Below, in pieces: positions 11,135-20,894 of a stretch of DNA of 64,000 bases. The notes beneath the pieces are model-generated. The model did no database searches. It was not told where the DNA came from and saw nothing but the letters and a program-made list of their open reading frames with translations. Position 1 is the stretch's first letter. Each line of letters starts with the position of its first letter. Origin of the DNA: Lota lota (lineage: Eukaryota > Chordata > Actinopteri > Gadiformes > Lotidae); assembly GCA_026745465.1 (NCBI GenBank), contig JACYXH010000124.1, positions 32,501-96,500 on the forward strand, in the 5' to 3' direction. A program made the translations under genes and the position numbers.

Positions 11135-14100
11135 CCTCTCCCTCTCCCTCTCCCTCTCTCTCTCCCTCTCCCTCTCCCTCTCCCTCTCCCTCTCCCTCTC
11201 CCTCTCCCTCTCCCTCTCCCTCTCCCTCTCCCTCCTGATGGGAACATAGTGTGGCTCCCTGAGTGGCCCGCCTACCCCCCAGTGAATACAAACTATAGTT
11301 CCAATTTAGCCGTATGGGCACTTTTATTCAAAAGGCAAAGAAAACGTTGGGCCGTGCCCAAGCGAAAACAGAAAGGTGCCGTGGCTCCGTCGCCACGGCG
11401 AAACCTCCGGGTGTTGGTCGCGGCCACGCTGGTCAGCTCCGGGGAAGGGGGGATAAGAAGAGAAACGTACTCAGTCCGCGAGTCGTCCCGCTCCGTATCT
11501 GCCGGACTTAAGCGACGTTCTCCATTCTGGAAAAAACAACGATATTTCCTTAGGCGCCTTTTTACGCTGGCTGACTGAGCAATCTCCCGAGCCCCGCGTC
11601 TGCTTCGCCTCCTCCTCTTCCCTCGCAGGTGTTTCTTATGGCGTTGAGTGCCCCGCTCAGCGCTAATGGTAGTAGCGGTGGTGGTAAACCCCTTCTACCA
11701 GCGCTCCCCTGAGCCGCCTGGGGCGCTGCGCTGGAGCCAGGTTGCCACAATAGCAACGGATAAGCGTAGAATTTTTTTAACACGACACGTTTTACGAATT
11801 ACAATACTACATGTTTTATTAAATTAGTGGTAAGTGTCCTCAATGTTTACCTCGGCTTTCTTCCTGATCATGGTCCAGAGCATCGATTTTCCACATGGCT
11901 AAAGGAGACGCTACATGAGTTTTTGTGGTCAAATGTATATCTACACCCTATGTACATGATCTAGATCACCCCCGGTCCCATTAGTTTAAATTGTACCTGT
12001 TGGCGATGTTCAGTTCATCCCGGGGCCTCGGTTTAACCCTTTGGTTGTGGAGTATTTCACATTCAGTTCTCGCTCCGATTATTCCTTAATGGAAGTTTGC
12101 AACATCCAGAGCCAAACAGGGCTTTCTATCACAGCTGAATGCGTATAAGAGCATGTCCATTAAATTGTATTTTCCAATGTATATTTCTACTGAAAACAAA
12201 ATGGACTCCACAACATCAAGTCCTTTACAAAAGGCTGACTTTTCAGACCACTGTCCGGCTCAAGTTGATATCTGTGAGAGTGCGGTCATTTCCGCTGTCA
12301 CGGTAAAATAATGACATCATCTTGTTCTTTTATTTCTCCTCATCTTGTTGAAAGCAACAAGACAATCCAGGCAAAGGTCAGTTGCTGTGGTTACCAAGTA
12401 AAAGCTAAGTGCTGAAAGCATGAATGATGATTGTGAGTTATAAACTGTAGACAAAATGTACATATTGTTGAAATATTATTCTACTGTTGCCAACATTTAT
12501 TTTCCCATTGAATTTATAATTTCGTTAAAGAGAGCACAGCAGTGGTGACCGGGTTAAAAGTTAGTTTCAAAATCAACATTTAAATGACGATTTGACCGTA
12601 TGATATGTATTCCCATTACTAAACCAACTTTCCTAGCTTTTGTCTTTAAGTACAGCTTTTGGTTTATTTCATTTAGTTTTCTTCTAGTATTCCATGCCTA
12701 CTGTAAGCCTTGTGCCTAAATTGTAGGCATGAGGCATGGTTTTAACTCTGCCACCAGTTATTTGTCCACATCATGCCAGGATTTGCGACTATAAAATCTG
12801 ATCACAATGTGACCAACCATCCTATCAGATATTCAGCAGCTTTTGAAACAAAAATGGTTCACTAATTCACGTTGCTAGCTGTCGTTTACCATAGCAACAG
12901 TAATACACCAAATATGTTATCTCTTAGGGCGGCATTCTGCCTGCTGGTGAGTCTCAGGGATCTTCATGACAGTTGAAATAGTGACGAATAATAAAGAAAG
13001 CAATAGTTTGTTTGGAGATGACGTCACACCAGTGAAGCGAACATGAGATGGAGGGCAGGAAATGTTCACTGGATATAAGTTAAGATTGATGTTTATTGGC
13101 GGTAAATCACGCCTAATGGTTTAATGATATGATGCTATCTAGCTAGGTTAATTAGGCTAACGTTTACCGTTGGCACAACATATCCTTAGTATAGTGACTT
13201 GGAAGCATTTTGACTTCAACTTGTTTTACCCAATTTATGAACCCAGCCGCACACAAAAAGAGTAACATGCCCCGAGGCTTTTGAACGCTTTAATTTGATC
13301 TCTGGTGTAATACGATGTCTCCAGTTCAAGATAATTTACAATGTCTACTGACTTGATGGCATGTTAACTGTTATTATTGTGTGACATTATTATTTTTATA
13401 CAATACGGATCAATTCGATTCCATTATTGGATTCAGTTTAATCGAATGTGTGCTCAGTCCAGGAGATTTGGGAAATAAAGGATTTCCAGCGACTTGATTT
13501 AAATATCTTTAAGCCAGGACAAGAAAGATGTGTTGGTACGACACATTTACAAGCGCTTGATACTGATTGTTTCCACACTGTTTTAGCAACAATACCTGGG
13601 AGAATGTCCTCTGTAACCAATAAGAAACAAAAAACACTAAATGCTGAAAGTATGAATGAAAATCTAGATTTTGAACCGTAGAACACATATTGTTTTAATA
13701 TTATTCTACTGTTTCCAAAATATATTGTTTTCGCTTCACCTAGGATCAAATTACAAAAAGGACCGAGCATGATGTCATCTTTAGGAGAGCATAGCAAAAG
13801 AGAGGTGACATTTAGCACCACTAGCTTCTTATAGCACTACTAACTATGAAATGAATCAATAAATCAATAACTAATAGTACAGGTGAGGCAAAAACAAACT
13901 TTCTCAAACGACACAAGTGAGCCAACCTGCACCATGGTTGATAGGTCATCTGGTTAAAAAACATAGAAATATTAGCCAATGTTGTCACTATATGTCTGTA
14001 TTGACCCATTTGTAAGTGTGCAAGAAGAAAATGGAAATATAATAATTAAATAGGGTCATATCAAATACTTTGTTTATAAACAAGTTGTTGACTGATCCAA

Positions 14101-14222
14101 ATATGGAAATAAAGTAATAACGTGAATACATATTTAAAGTCCAGTGGCTTTTAGTGTTAATTGCATGTGTTTGTGTGTCTTTCACAGACCCTGGTGTTTT
14201 GGAGACGGGGAGCAAAGATTGA
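7061..14222 (+). CDS. CD2/SLAM-type two-domain Ig receptor (predicted five-exon gene)
   Basis: Predicted exons: 7061-7115 (signal peptide, MELCGALCLLWAILGVLA), 8595-8885 (Ig V), 9988-10254 (Ig C2), 10900-10998 (membrane), 14188-14222 (tail). All junctions are GT-AG and all are phase 1, giving about 248 residues. The V domain (AQEETKYLEV...DSGTFSLETD...) has WKHG and the DSGTF core but no B-F strand cysteine pair, the hallmark of CD2-family D1 domains. The C2 domain has four cysteines (VCEDRCALKC and FFCRL), as in CD2/SLAM D2. The membrane helix GVIIRIIIGVVKIFALIAVI carries Arg and Lys. The tail is only CCYPGVLETGSKD or close, with no ITSM tyrosine motif. A surface immune receptor or ligand is likely. 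The tail exon is the least certain. Confidence 0.72.
7305..7855. mobile_element. Possible solo-LTR-like repeat in Ig intron 1
   Basis: The end of this segment has an AATAAA signal (7769-7774) followed by AGCCACCTAGGTGGAGTGTGGCA, and a similar end occurs on the other strand at about 38180-38290. The arrangement recalls the R-U5 end of a fish gypsy LTR. The left end is not clear and I could not confirm a target-site duplication. A second copy is at about 23672-24216 within a duplicated Ig unit. Confidence 0.35.
8222..8440. repeat. 64-bp minisatellite in Ig intron 1
   Basis: Three full units and a partial one, each with TTTCAACCCACGTTTCAATC, then CACCAACTGTGATCCTATGC and CATGTCATTCCCTCTCTC. One unit is present before V copy 2 (20691-20760) and about three before V copy 3 (24600-24790), so copy number differs among the duplicated Ig units. 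Confidence 0.85.
8886..9987. other. Ig intron 2 with an interspersed repeat
   Basis: A GT-rich start (8890-8960), then sequence shared by all three Ig units. The block around 9490-9600 (GAAGGATCCCCGTTAACTGA, CTTCCTGGGGTCC) looks like an interspersed fish repeat whose class I cannot name. A minus-strand reading frame near 9124-9390 has no recognised domain. Confidence 0.4.
11098..11233. repeat. CT/CCCTCT microsatellite in Ig intron 4
   Basis: Pure CT run followed by CCCTCT hexamer-like units. Frames through it give low-complexity Ser-Leu or Glu-Gly repeats, which are not genes. The same tract sits at 18797-18918 in the second copy, with a different length. Confidence 0.95.
11250..11753. mobile_element. 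Non-autonomous DNA transposon, GGCAACC-terminal family, copy 1
   Basis: The right end reads CTGGAGCCAGGTTGCCACAA and the left end GTGGCTCCCTGAGTGG. Internal blocks (CCCCAGTGAATACAAA, CGTTGGGCCGTGCCCAAGCG, CAGCGCTCCCCTGAGCCGCC) match the complete element at 21972-22744. The left terminus looks shortened. It has no transposase frame. A near-identical copy lies at about 18932-19437 through segmental duplication. Confidence 0.6.
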
Positions 14223-14264
14223 AAGTAGTCACACAGTGACCACTAGATTGTTGCTGTCTACAGT

Positions 14265-14301
14265 CAGAGGCGTCCTAATAGCATCTATTAGGACGCCTCT
14301 G
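14265..14301 (+). other. Perfect 17-bp stem with 3-base loop in the predicted 3' UTR of the Ig gene
   Basis: CAGAGGCGTCCTAATAG, loop CAT, then the exact reverse complement. It starts 43 bases after the predicted Ig stop codon and would form a very stable hairpin in the RNA. It is unchanged in the duplicate at 28962-28998. It could be an mRNA stability element or a palindromic transposon scar. Confidence 0.7.
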
Positions 14302-15894
14302 AATGTCCAACACATTGATGGGACTGCAGATGACCACACCACGTTTCTCTCAATAAGAACAACATGATTCCTCACAGAATCATCTGTAAATTAGCCACCA
14401 AAGATCGGACTTATGGATGTCTGCAGTCATAGCTGAAAGTGGAGAGGGATTTCCAGTTTTCCAGTTTGGGTAAATTGGCCATTGTTACAACGTATTTCGG
14501 CATGTATATAGCATGTTGTTTTTATTTTGTTTTGTTCAGTGCCACACTAAATCAACTGGAGCTAAAGCTCCCTCCATCTTCTGTGGCGCTAACACCACTA
14601 ACGCAGCCTGTGCTATTCACTAGTTCATATCAATGAACAGTGCCCTGCTGCTTGCTCTCCAAGTCTAGTGTTATTTGAATTACCACGCAGTTGTGAAGGA
14701 CAGTTGGGACACAGTGACAAATCAAAGACCAACTTGCAGAGAAGATGGGACAGGAATTGAAACGTGTCCGCCTTGACAACTTGAAGTCATTTTGTACCAA
14801 GAGTCGATTTTGAAATGCATGCATCCTTTAGGCCTAACAGCAGCTTAAATTATTGTAACTAACTCTTCTCAAACAATGTATAGAGAGCCATAGCATCTTA
14901 ATGTTAAAATGTTTGTGAATACTTAAGTAATTTTGTATTTGGTTTGATCTCAGTACAGTCGCAAACCAGACTTCAATGATAGAGTTGCACACTGTTTCAT
15001 CCTGTTTCTTAATATTTGTTTGTTGGAATTTGTAATTCCTCATACTTTTATTTTATAAATACCATTTAATAACATGAACGTAGTAAATACTTTTGGTAAC
15101 ACACAAGTGTGTATGTGTGTGTGTGCGTGCGTGTGTGTACATACATGACAATTGTTGGAGCAAATGAATAACTGGTGAGTTGCTGGAATAAAAGCTAAGA
15201 CAAAATGATATCCGTAGATTATTTATTTCATACGCTGCAGCACATAAAAGACACAGTTTCAAAGGCAACTCCACGCAGAGCAGAGAAGGCTTTTTTGTAG
15301 AGAGAGGTAAACATTCACTAACGGGTACAAGGTACAGTCAAGGTTGGACACATGATCGGGGAGAGGAGCCTTTCTCAGGAGTCTCATGAGAACAGAGCAC
15401 AACGCAGGATGGGGGAAACCGGCAGCTTCGCAGAGGTAGACAGTTGCAAAGACATAAGCCACTATGGAGTGCACACAACCACTTGATCATCTCAACTAGT
15501 TAGTTAAGCGGGCTGACCTCGGAATAGGACCTGGAGTCATTTTCCATCACGATGCAATGAAATGTTATGTTGTCATTCATAATTAGTATAGACTAATAAA
15601 AATGTAATAAAATAATTACTTTCTACTTGCTGCAAACATTTACAATTTGATATTGATAAATGTACAAAAACATTCTGTTAGTCAGAAATTGATCAATATA
15701 GAATATAGAATCTAATCTTGTATATGGGTTATATTTTATAACAGGCAGGGTTATTTTCTTAATGAATATATCCTTGTTAAAAGACAGCAGTACAACATTA
15801 ATGCAGTTCTCTCAGATCTCACATAGATTCTAAATCATAAAACAACATTAGTTATTTTTGGTTGTATGATTTTTTTTCTTATCAAACAAAGGTC
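14302..15894. other. Intergenic DNA between the Ig tail exon and TRIM copy B
   Basis: The two genes converge here. AT-rich, with a short GT tract (about 15105-15140). Only short open frames without recognisable domains occur. The 3' UTRs of both genes should end inside this stretch. I could not fix the polyadenylation sites. Confidence 0.45.
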
Positions 15895-17469
15895 CTAATC
15901 TGTTTGATTGACAGGTGAGATGATCAGGGGGGCAGAGTTTATACCTTTATAATTATAGAGACCTGGACTGAGGAACGGATAGAGAGGCTCAGTAAAGGTG
16001 CAGCAAGTAGCAGAGTAGATATGAACCCTGGCTTCCACATCATAGAAGGAGACCAGACCCTCATCATAATCAACAAACACCCCCACCTTCTGGAGCTCAG
16101 CTCTCAGAGGGAGACAGACATCAGGGTTATCACTAAATACCAACCCATCGTTGTCTAAGAAAAGAGTCCAGGAGCCATTCTTAGGGGTCAAACTGATCAC
16201 ACCTTTTCTGTTGATGGACTCTCTGGCCACTCCTAAAAACCATGCATTCTTGTCTTTAACCTGGACCTCAAAGTAAAATCTCCCTGAGGAGAAGCTCTGC
16301 CTCGCGAGAACAAATAGATACCGTATACATCTCTTAGGGTTGTCTGGGAGTATCTTCCTGACACCTCCATGATGTACTTGTTTCCCATCCTCAGACAGGA
16401 TGAGCTTTGGATGAGCTGTATCAGGATCCAGAGTCACATCTACCTCATACTGCTGGACCCTCTTCAGTTCAGCATCATCACGCAGATTCTTCATCTCGTA
16501 TGACGGAGGAAGGAACTCCAGCGTCGTCCAGTCCCTGGTGGATGGAGGATCCTTCAGGGATCTGAAGGTCTGGAGGAAGTGGAGGTGGTCTTCAGTGTGT
16601 GAGAGCTGCTTCACCTCTGAGATTCTATTGGTCAGATCTCCTATTTCCTGCTCCAGCTCTTTCATGAGGCCTTCAGCCTCTTTCTCTGTGGATTTCAGTC
16701 TCTCTTTAACCATTTGGTTGAACTCATCCTGCCACTTTTCAATCGAGCGCTTCAGAGCAGTGAAGACCTGCACACCATCAGCTATCTCTCTGTCTGCGTC
16801 TGCTTTGCTGCGGTCCACTGTGTCTTTAATCTCCTGAATCTTTCGTTGTCTCTCCTGGATCATCTGCCGAACTTCTGACTCTATCTTCCCCAGCTGGGCC
16901 GTCTTCACTTCATATTCCTCCTTTAGAGGTACAACTGGATGTGACTTGTGGTCCGTCACTGTGCAGCACAGACACACACACACCTGTTCAGTCTGGCAGA
17001 AGAGCTCCAGAAGTCGGTCATGTTTCTTACACATCCTGTCTTCCAGACGGTCCATAGGCTCGACCAGCCGATGTCTCTTCAGGCCTGCGACTCTCTGATG
17101 TGGCTCCAGGTGGGTTTGGCAGTAAGAGGTAAAACACACTAGGCAGGACTTCACAGCCTTCAGCTGGGTCCCAGTACAGACGTCACAGGGAACTTCTGCT
17201 GGTTCAACACAAGGCTGCTCTTTGACTCGTACAGACCTTCTAAACTGATCAACCATCTCGGATATGAAGGCATTGACCTGTACATCAGGTCTTGTCTGGA
17301 ACAGCTTGCTGCAAAGAGGACATTTATACTGGACTTGGCCATCCCAGCATGTTGTAATACAGGTTCTGCAGAAGTTGTGTCCACATGGTGTGGTGACTGG
17401 GCTGTTGAGCACATCCAGACAGATGGGACATGAAAAGATATCCTTAGACCAGGAAGAGTCGGACGCCAT
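15895..17469 (-). CDS. TRIM copy B: full-length bloodthirsty-related TRIM in a single coding exon
   Basis: 524 residues, intact. RING at about 14-53 (CPIC, CGH, CRTC, CPLC spacing), B-box 1-like zinc cluster about 95-133, B-box 2 about 147-177 (CKKH...FC...CVC), coiled coil about 180-310, PRY-SPRY from about 340 (YEVDVTLDPDTAHPKLILSE) to the end (SAPLIISPVNQTD). The start is placed at MASDSSW, not at the upstream in-frame Met (MFFLG), because those five codons cover the splice acceptor TTTTTTCTAG. The product should be a cytoplasmic E3 ubiquitin ligase. Its usual promoter and first exon are missing upstream: the flank breaks off at about 18505 into Ig sequence. Expression is therefore doubtful even though the frame is clean. 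Confidence 0.9.
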   Translation of the reverse strand: MASDSSWSKDIFSCPICLDVLNSPVTTPCGHNFCRTCITTCWDGQVQYKCPLCSKLFQTRPDVQVNAFISEMVDQFRRSVRVKEQPCVEPAEVPCDVCTGTQLKAVKSCLVCFTSYCQTHLEPHQRVAGLKRHRLVEPMDRLEDRMCKKHDRLLELFCQTEQVCVCLCCTVTDHKSHPVVPLKEEYEVKTAQLGKIESEVRQMIQERQRKIQEIKDTVDRSKADADREIADGVQVFTALKRSIEKWQDEFNQMVKERLKSTEKEAEGLMKELEQEIGDLTNRISEVKQLSHTEDHLHFLQTFRSLKDPPSTRDWTTLEFLPPSYEMKNLRDDAELKRVQQYEVDVTLDPDTAHPKLILSEDGKQVHHGGVRKILPDNPKRCIRYLFVLARQSFSSGRFYFEVQVKDKNAWFLGVARESINRKGVISLTPKNGSWTLFLDNDGLVFSDNPDVCLPLRAELQKVGVFVDYDEGLVSFYDVEARVHIYSATCCTFTEPLYPFLSPGLYNYKGINSAPLIISPVNQTD

Positions 17470-17471
17470 TC

Positions 17472-18540
17472 CTAGAAAAAACAATTATGAAAATTAAATT
17501 ACCATTTTTACTATACGTTATATGTTATATACATGTAATAATGTGTTAATATTCATAAATGTGTTGTTATTTCTAGCAAAGCTCTTGAGCCAACAGATCG
17601 GTACAACAGCACTGAACATAAACACACTGGTCACTATCGACTCTCACACCGCTACCACCGCGAATGAAGGAGCCAACTGCACTCACACACAGGGAAGATT
17701 CTAACGCCACTACTACTCTGATCCATACTGCTTATCCAGCCGCTACTTTAACGCTACTCTTATCGCTTCTTTTAGAAGAAGACAAGTTAAGAACAAGACA
17801 TCTTTCTTCAACAGCAACACCGTACACAGGTTTTGATTATACAACTATTATAGACTCTATACTATTGAGAAAATGTAAATGTGATACTAACAAAAAGAAA
17901 TCAATAAACAAGAGAAAAGAAAAGACAGTGGCATAGAGCAATAGGGATGGGGTCTGCATGCAGCTGGGACTCAAAAAGGCCTGAAGCCTTATCTGAACAG
18001 TTCTTCTGGAGGAAGACCTGCTTTTTTTCCTTTCCTGGTAATCATTCTGGATGAACGATCACCAGGAAGTAAATCTATTCCCTTTGTTCCTCAAATACCG
18101 CTTGCAGCGCCGGGTACGTCGGAGCTCATCGATACTTAGATTAGATTACACTTTATATACTACGGTGTGTAATAGTATCCCCAGGGCACCCCCCAGGGGC
18201 CCCGGTTAACTCCCGGTTTCGGGACCCATCCCTACTCACGCCTGCGTCCTCCTCGTGAAGAACGCCCTGATGGTTTAACACCAAACTAACTTTGTTTAAG
18301 TCCCGTGTTGGCCTCGCCTGGTCGGGTTCAACCAAAGCGCACAGAGCGCGGCCCCGCTCCAAACAGGACGCCGAGCACCGAGCACGCGCTGGTGGAATCC
18401 GACGAGGCGACACAATAGAGCACGTGAAGGTTGGTTTCCCTAAGCATCAACATCACGTGTTCACACGGAGCGCAGGAGACCCGTGTGGGGCTAACGCTAC
18501 AGTACAACAAACTGGTAGCAACAAACTAGCATGTTGTGTT
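17472..18540 (-). other. 5' flank of TRIM copy B, truncated before the promoter
   Basis: This matches the flanks of copies D (35696-36500) and F (57400-58430) block by block up to TAACGCTACAGTACAACA. Copies D and F then continue into a first-exon donor and a TATA box. Copy B instead runs into ACTGGTAGCAACAAACTAGC and then a copy of the Ig membrane exon. No gene seen here. Confidence 0.6.
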
Positions 18541-20407
18541 AGCATGTTGATGCCATGATGGTACCTTTTATGTTTATTTCAATTTTCTCTCGTTGCAGAT
18601 GGTTTAGATACTGGGGTGATCATCAGAATAATTATTGGCGTAGTTAAAATCTTTGCTCTAATTGCAGTAATTGCAGCAATTGCTATGCTCAAATGCTGTA
18701 AGTATCCATTCAGTGAACTCTCTCTCTTTTTGCTCTCACTCTCCCTAGCTCTAGGTCTTGCTCTTGCTAGATATATAGAGATATCTATATATAGATCGCT
18801 CTCTCTCTCTCTCTCTCTCCCTCTCCCTCTCCCTCTCCCTCTCCCTCTCTCTCTCCCTCTCCCTCTCCCTCTCCCTCTCCCTCTCCCTCTCCCTCTCCCT
18901 CTCCCTCTCCCTCTCCCTCCTGATGGGAACATAGTGTGGCTCCCTGAGTGGCCCGCCTACCCCCCAGTGAATACAAACTATAGTTCCAATTTAGCCGTAT
19001 GGGCACTTTTATTCAAAAGGCAAAGAAAACGTTGGGCCGTGCCCAAGCGAAAACAGAAAGGTGCCGTGGCTCCGTCGCCACGGCGAAACCTCCGGGTGTT
19101 GGTCGCGGCCACGCTGGTCAGCTCCGGGGAAGGGGGGATAAGAAGAGAAACGTACTCAGTCCGCGAGTCGTCCCGCTCCGTATCTGCCGGACTTAAGCGA
19201 CGTTCTCCATTCTGGAAAAAAACAACGATATTTCCTTAGGCGCCTTTTTACGCTGGCTGACTGAGCAATCTCCCAAGCCCCGCGTCTGCTTCGCCTCCTC
19301 CTCTTCCCTCACAGGTGTTTCTTATGGCGTTGAGTGCCCCGCTCAGCGCTAATGGTAGTAGCAGTGGTGGTAAACCCCTTCTACCAGCGCTCCCCTGAGC
19401 CGCCTGGGGCGCTGCGCTGGAGCCAGGTTGCCACAATAGCAACGGATAAGCGTATAATTTTTTTAACACGACACGTTTTACGAATTACAATACTACATGT
19501 TTTATTAAATTAGTGGTAAGTGTCCTCAATGTTGACCTCGGCTTTCTTCCTGATCATGGTCCAGAGCATCGATTTTCCACATGGCTAAAGGAGACGCTAC
19601 GTGAGGTTTTGTGGTCAAATGTATATCTACACCCTATGTACATGATCTAGATAACCCCCGATCCCATTAGTTTAAATAGTACCTGTTGGCGATGTTCAGT
19701 TCATCCCGGGGCCTCGGTTTAACCCTTTAGTTGTGGAGTATTTCACATTCGGTTCTCGCTCAGATTATTCCTTAATGGAAGTTTGCAACATCCAGAGCCA
19801 AACAGGGCTTTCTATCACAGCTGAATGCGTATAAGAGCATGTCCATTCAATAGTATTTTCCAATGTATATTTCTACTGAAAACAAAATGGACTCCACAAC
19901 ATCAAGTCCTTTACAAAAGGCTGACTTTTCAGACCACTGTCCGGCTCAAGTTGATATCTGTGAGAGTGCGGTCATTTCTGCTGTCACGGTAAAATAATGA
20001 CATCATCTTGTTCTTTTGTTTCTCCTCATCTTGTTTAAAGTAACAAGACAATCCAGGCAAAGGTCAGTTGCAGTGGCTACCAAGTAAAAACGAAGTGCTG
20101 AAAGCATGAATGATGATTTTGAGTTATAAACTGTAGACAAAATGTACATATTGTTGAAATATTATTCTACTGTTGCCAACATTTATTTTCCCTTTGAATT
20201 TATTATTTCGTTAAGGAGAGCACAGCAGTGGTGACCGAGTTAAAAGTTAGTTTCAAAATCAACGTTAAATTGACAATTTGACCATATGATATGTATTCCC
20301 AATACTAAACCAACTTTCCTAGCTTTTGTCTTTGTTAAGTACAGCTTTAGGTTTATTTTATTTAGTTTTCTTCTAGTATTCCATGCCTACCGTAAGCCTT
20401 GTGCCTC
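18541..20407. repeat. Duplicated Ig membrane-exon segment (copy of 10840-12715)
   Basis: Matches 10840-12715 at an initial offset of 7,699 bp. It includes the membrane exon, the CT tract (18797-18918), the GGCAACC-family transposon (about 18932-19437) and 1 kb of intron. The match stops at about 20408, where a foreign GC-rich block begins. Confidence 0.88.
18599..18697 (+). pseudogene. Extra Ig membrane exon (copy 2)
   Basis: Acceptor TTGCAG before 18599, donor GTAAGT after 18697, phase 1 at both ends. It encodes DGLDTGVIIRIIIGVVKIFA then LIAVIAAIAMLKC, identical to exon 10900-10998. It has no signal-peptide, V or C2 exon of its own directly upstream. It may be an orphan exon, or an alternative membrane exon of the upstream gene. 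Confidence 0.65.
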
Positions 20408-20660
20408 AATTACTGTTAAGGTTTTGAACTGTCGACCCAAACGCAAGACACCAAGACGGAGATGGAACGGGGTCAAAAGGGATTTATTACGGTACAGACA
20501 AGGGCAAGGCAGGCGGATAGTCAGGCAGGCAGGGGTTCGTTGGCAGGAGGGTGGCAAGCAGGCAGAGGGACGTAGGCAGGCGGGTGGTCAGGCAGGCGAG
20601 AGGTCGATAACGGTAGGCAGGCAGACAGGAACTAGGAACGGGAACGGGAACAGGAATCAC
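20408..20660. mobile_element. GC-rich insertion, probable transposon end
   Basis: A block foreign to both flanking Ig segments. It begins CTGTTAAGGTTTTGAACTGT and contains CCAAACGCAAGACACCAAGA and many GGCAGGCAGG repeats. A reading frame through it is low-complexity and has no domain. It sits exactly at the join between the duplicated membrane-exon segment and Ig unit 2, so it may mark or have caused the breakpoint. Confidence 0.45.
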
Positions 20661-20894
20661 ACCGCCTATCCAAAAGTAAATCGATCCAGGGAATCTTTCA
20701 ACCCACGTTTCAATCACCAACTGTGATCCTATGCTACATGTCATTCCCTCTCTCTTTCAAGAGAGAGGGAGAGGGTCTGCTTGATATTTAAGGCTGTTTC
20801 CTTCTCATAATGTTTTGTTTTTGATACATTCAACTAAAAGACTGAAATGTTATAAAATGTTTCACGTGACAATCGTTTTGGGTTTTTGTTGTAG

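Larger units (their letters stand above)
11568..16893. repeat. Segmental duplication, left copy (5.3 kb)
   Basis: This segment repeats at 26265-31590 at a constant offset of 14,697 bp up to about 16,190. After that, small indels in TRIM copy C change the offset. Substitutions are very rare (for example TAGAAATATT versus TAGAAACATT). It carries the end of the GGCAACC transposon, Ig intron 4, the Ig tail exon and the 3' half of TRIM copy B. 11.8-14.1 kb holds no gene that I recognise. Confidence 0.92.

Noticed and set aside
11052-11321. Glu-Gly and Ser-Leu repeat frames over the CT tract (also 18579-19239)
   Set aside because: Low-complexity translation of a microsatellite within an Ig intron.
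13438-13821. 127-residue minus-strand frame, repeated at 28135-28518
   Set aside because: Its conservation is explained by the near-identical segmental duplication. No domain is recognised and no splice context supports it.
17470-17484. Upstream in-frame Met start (MFFLG) for TRIM copy B
   Set aside because: Those codons overlap the TTTTTTCTAG splice acceptor. All other copies start at the next Met (MAS).
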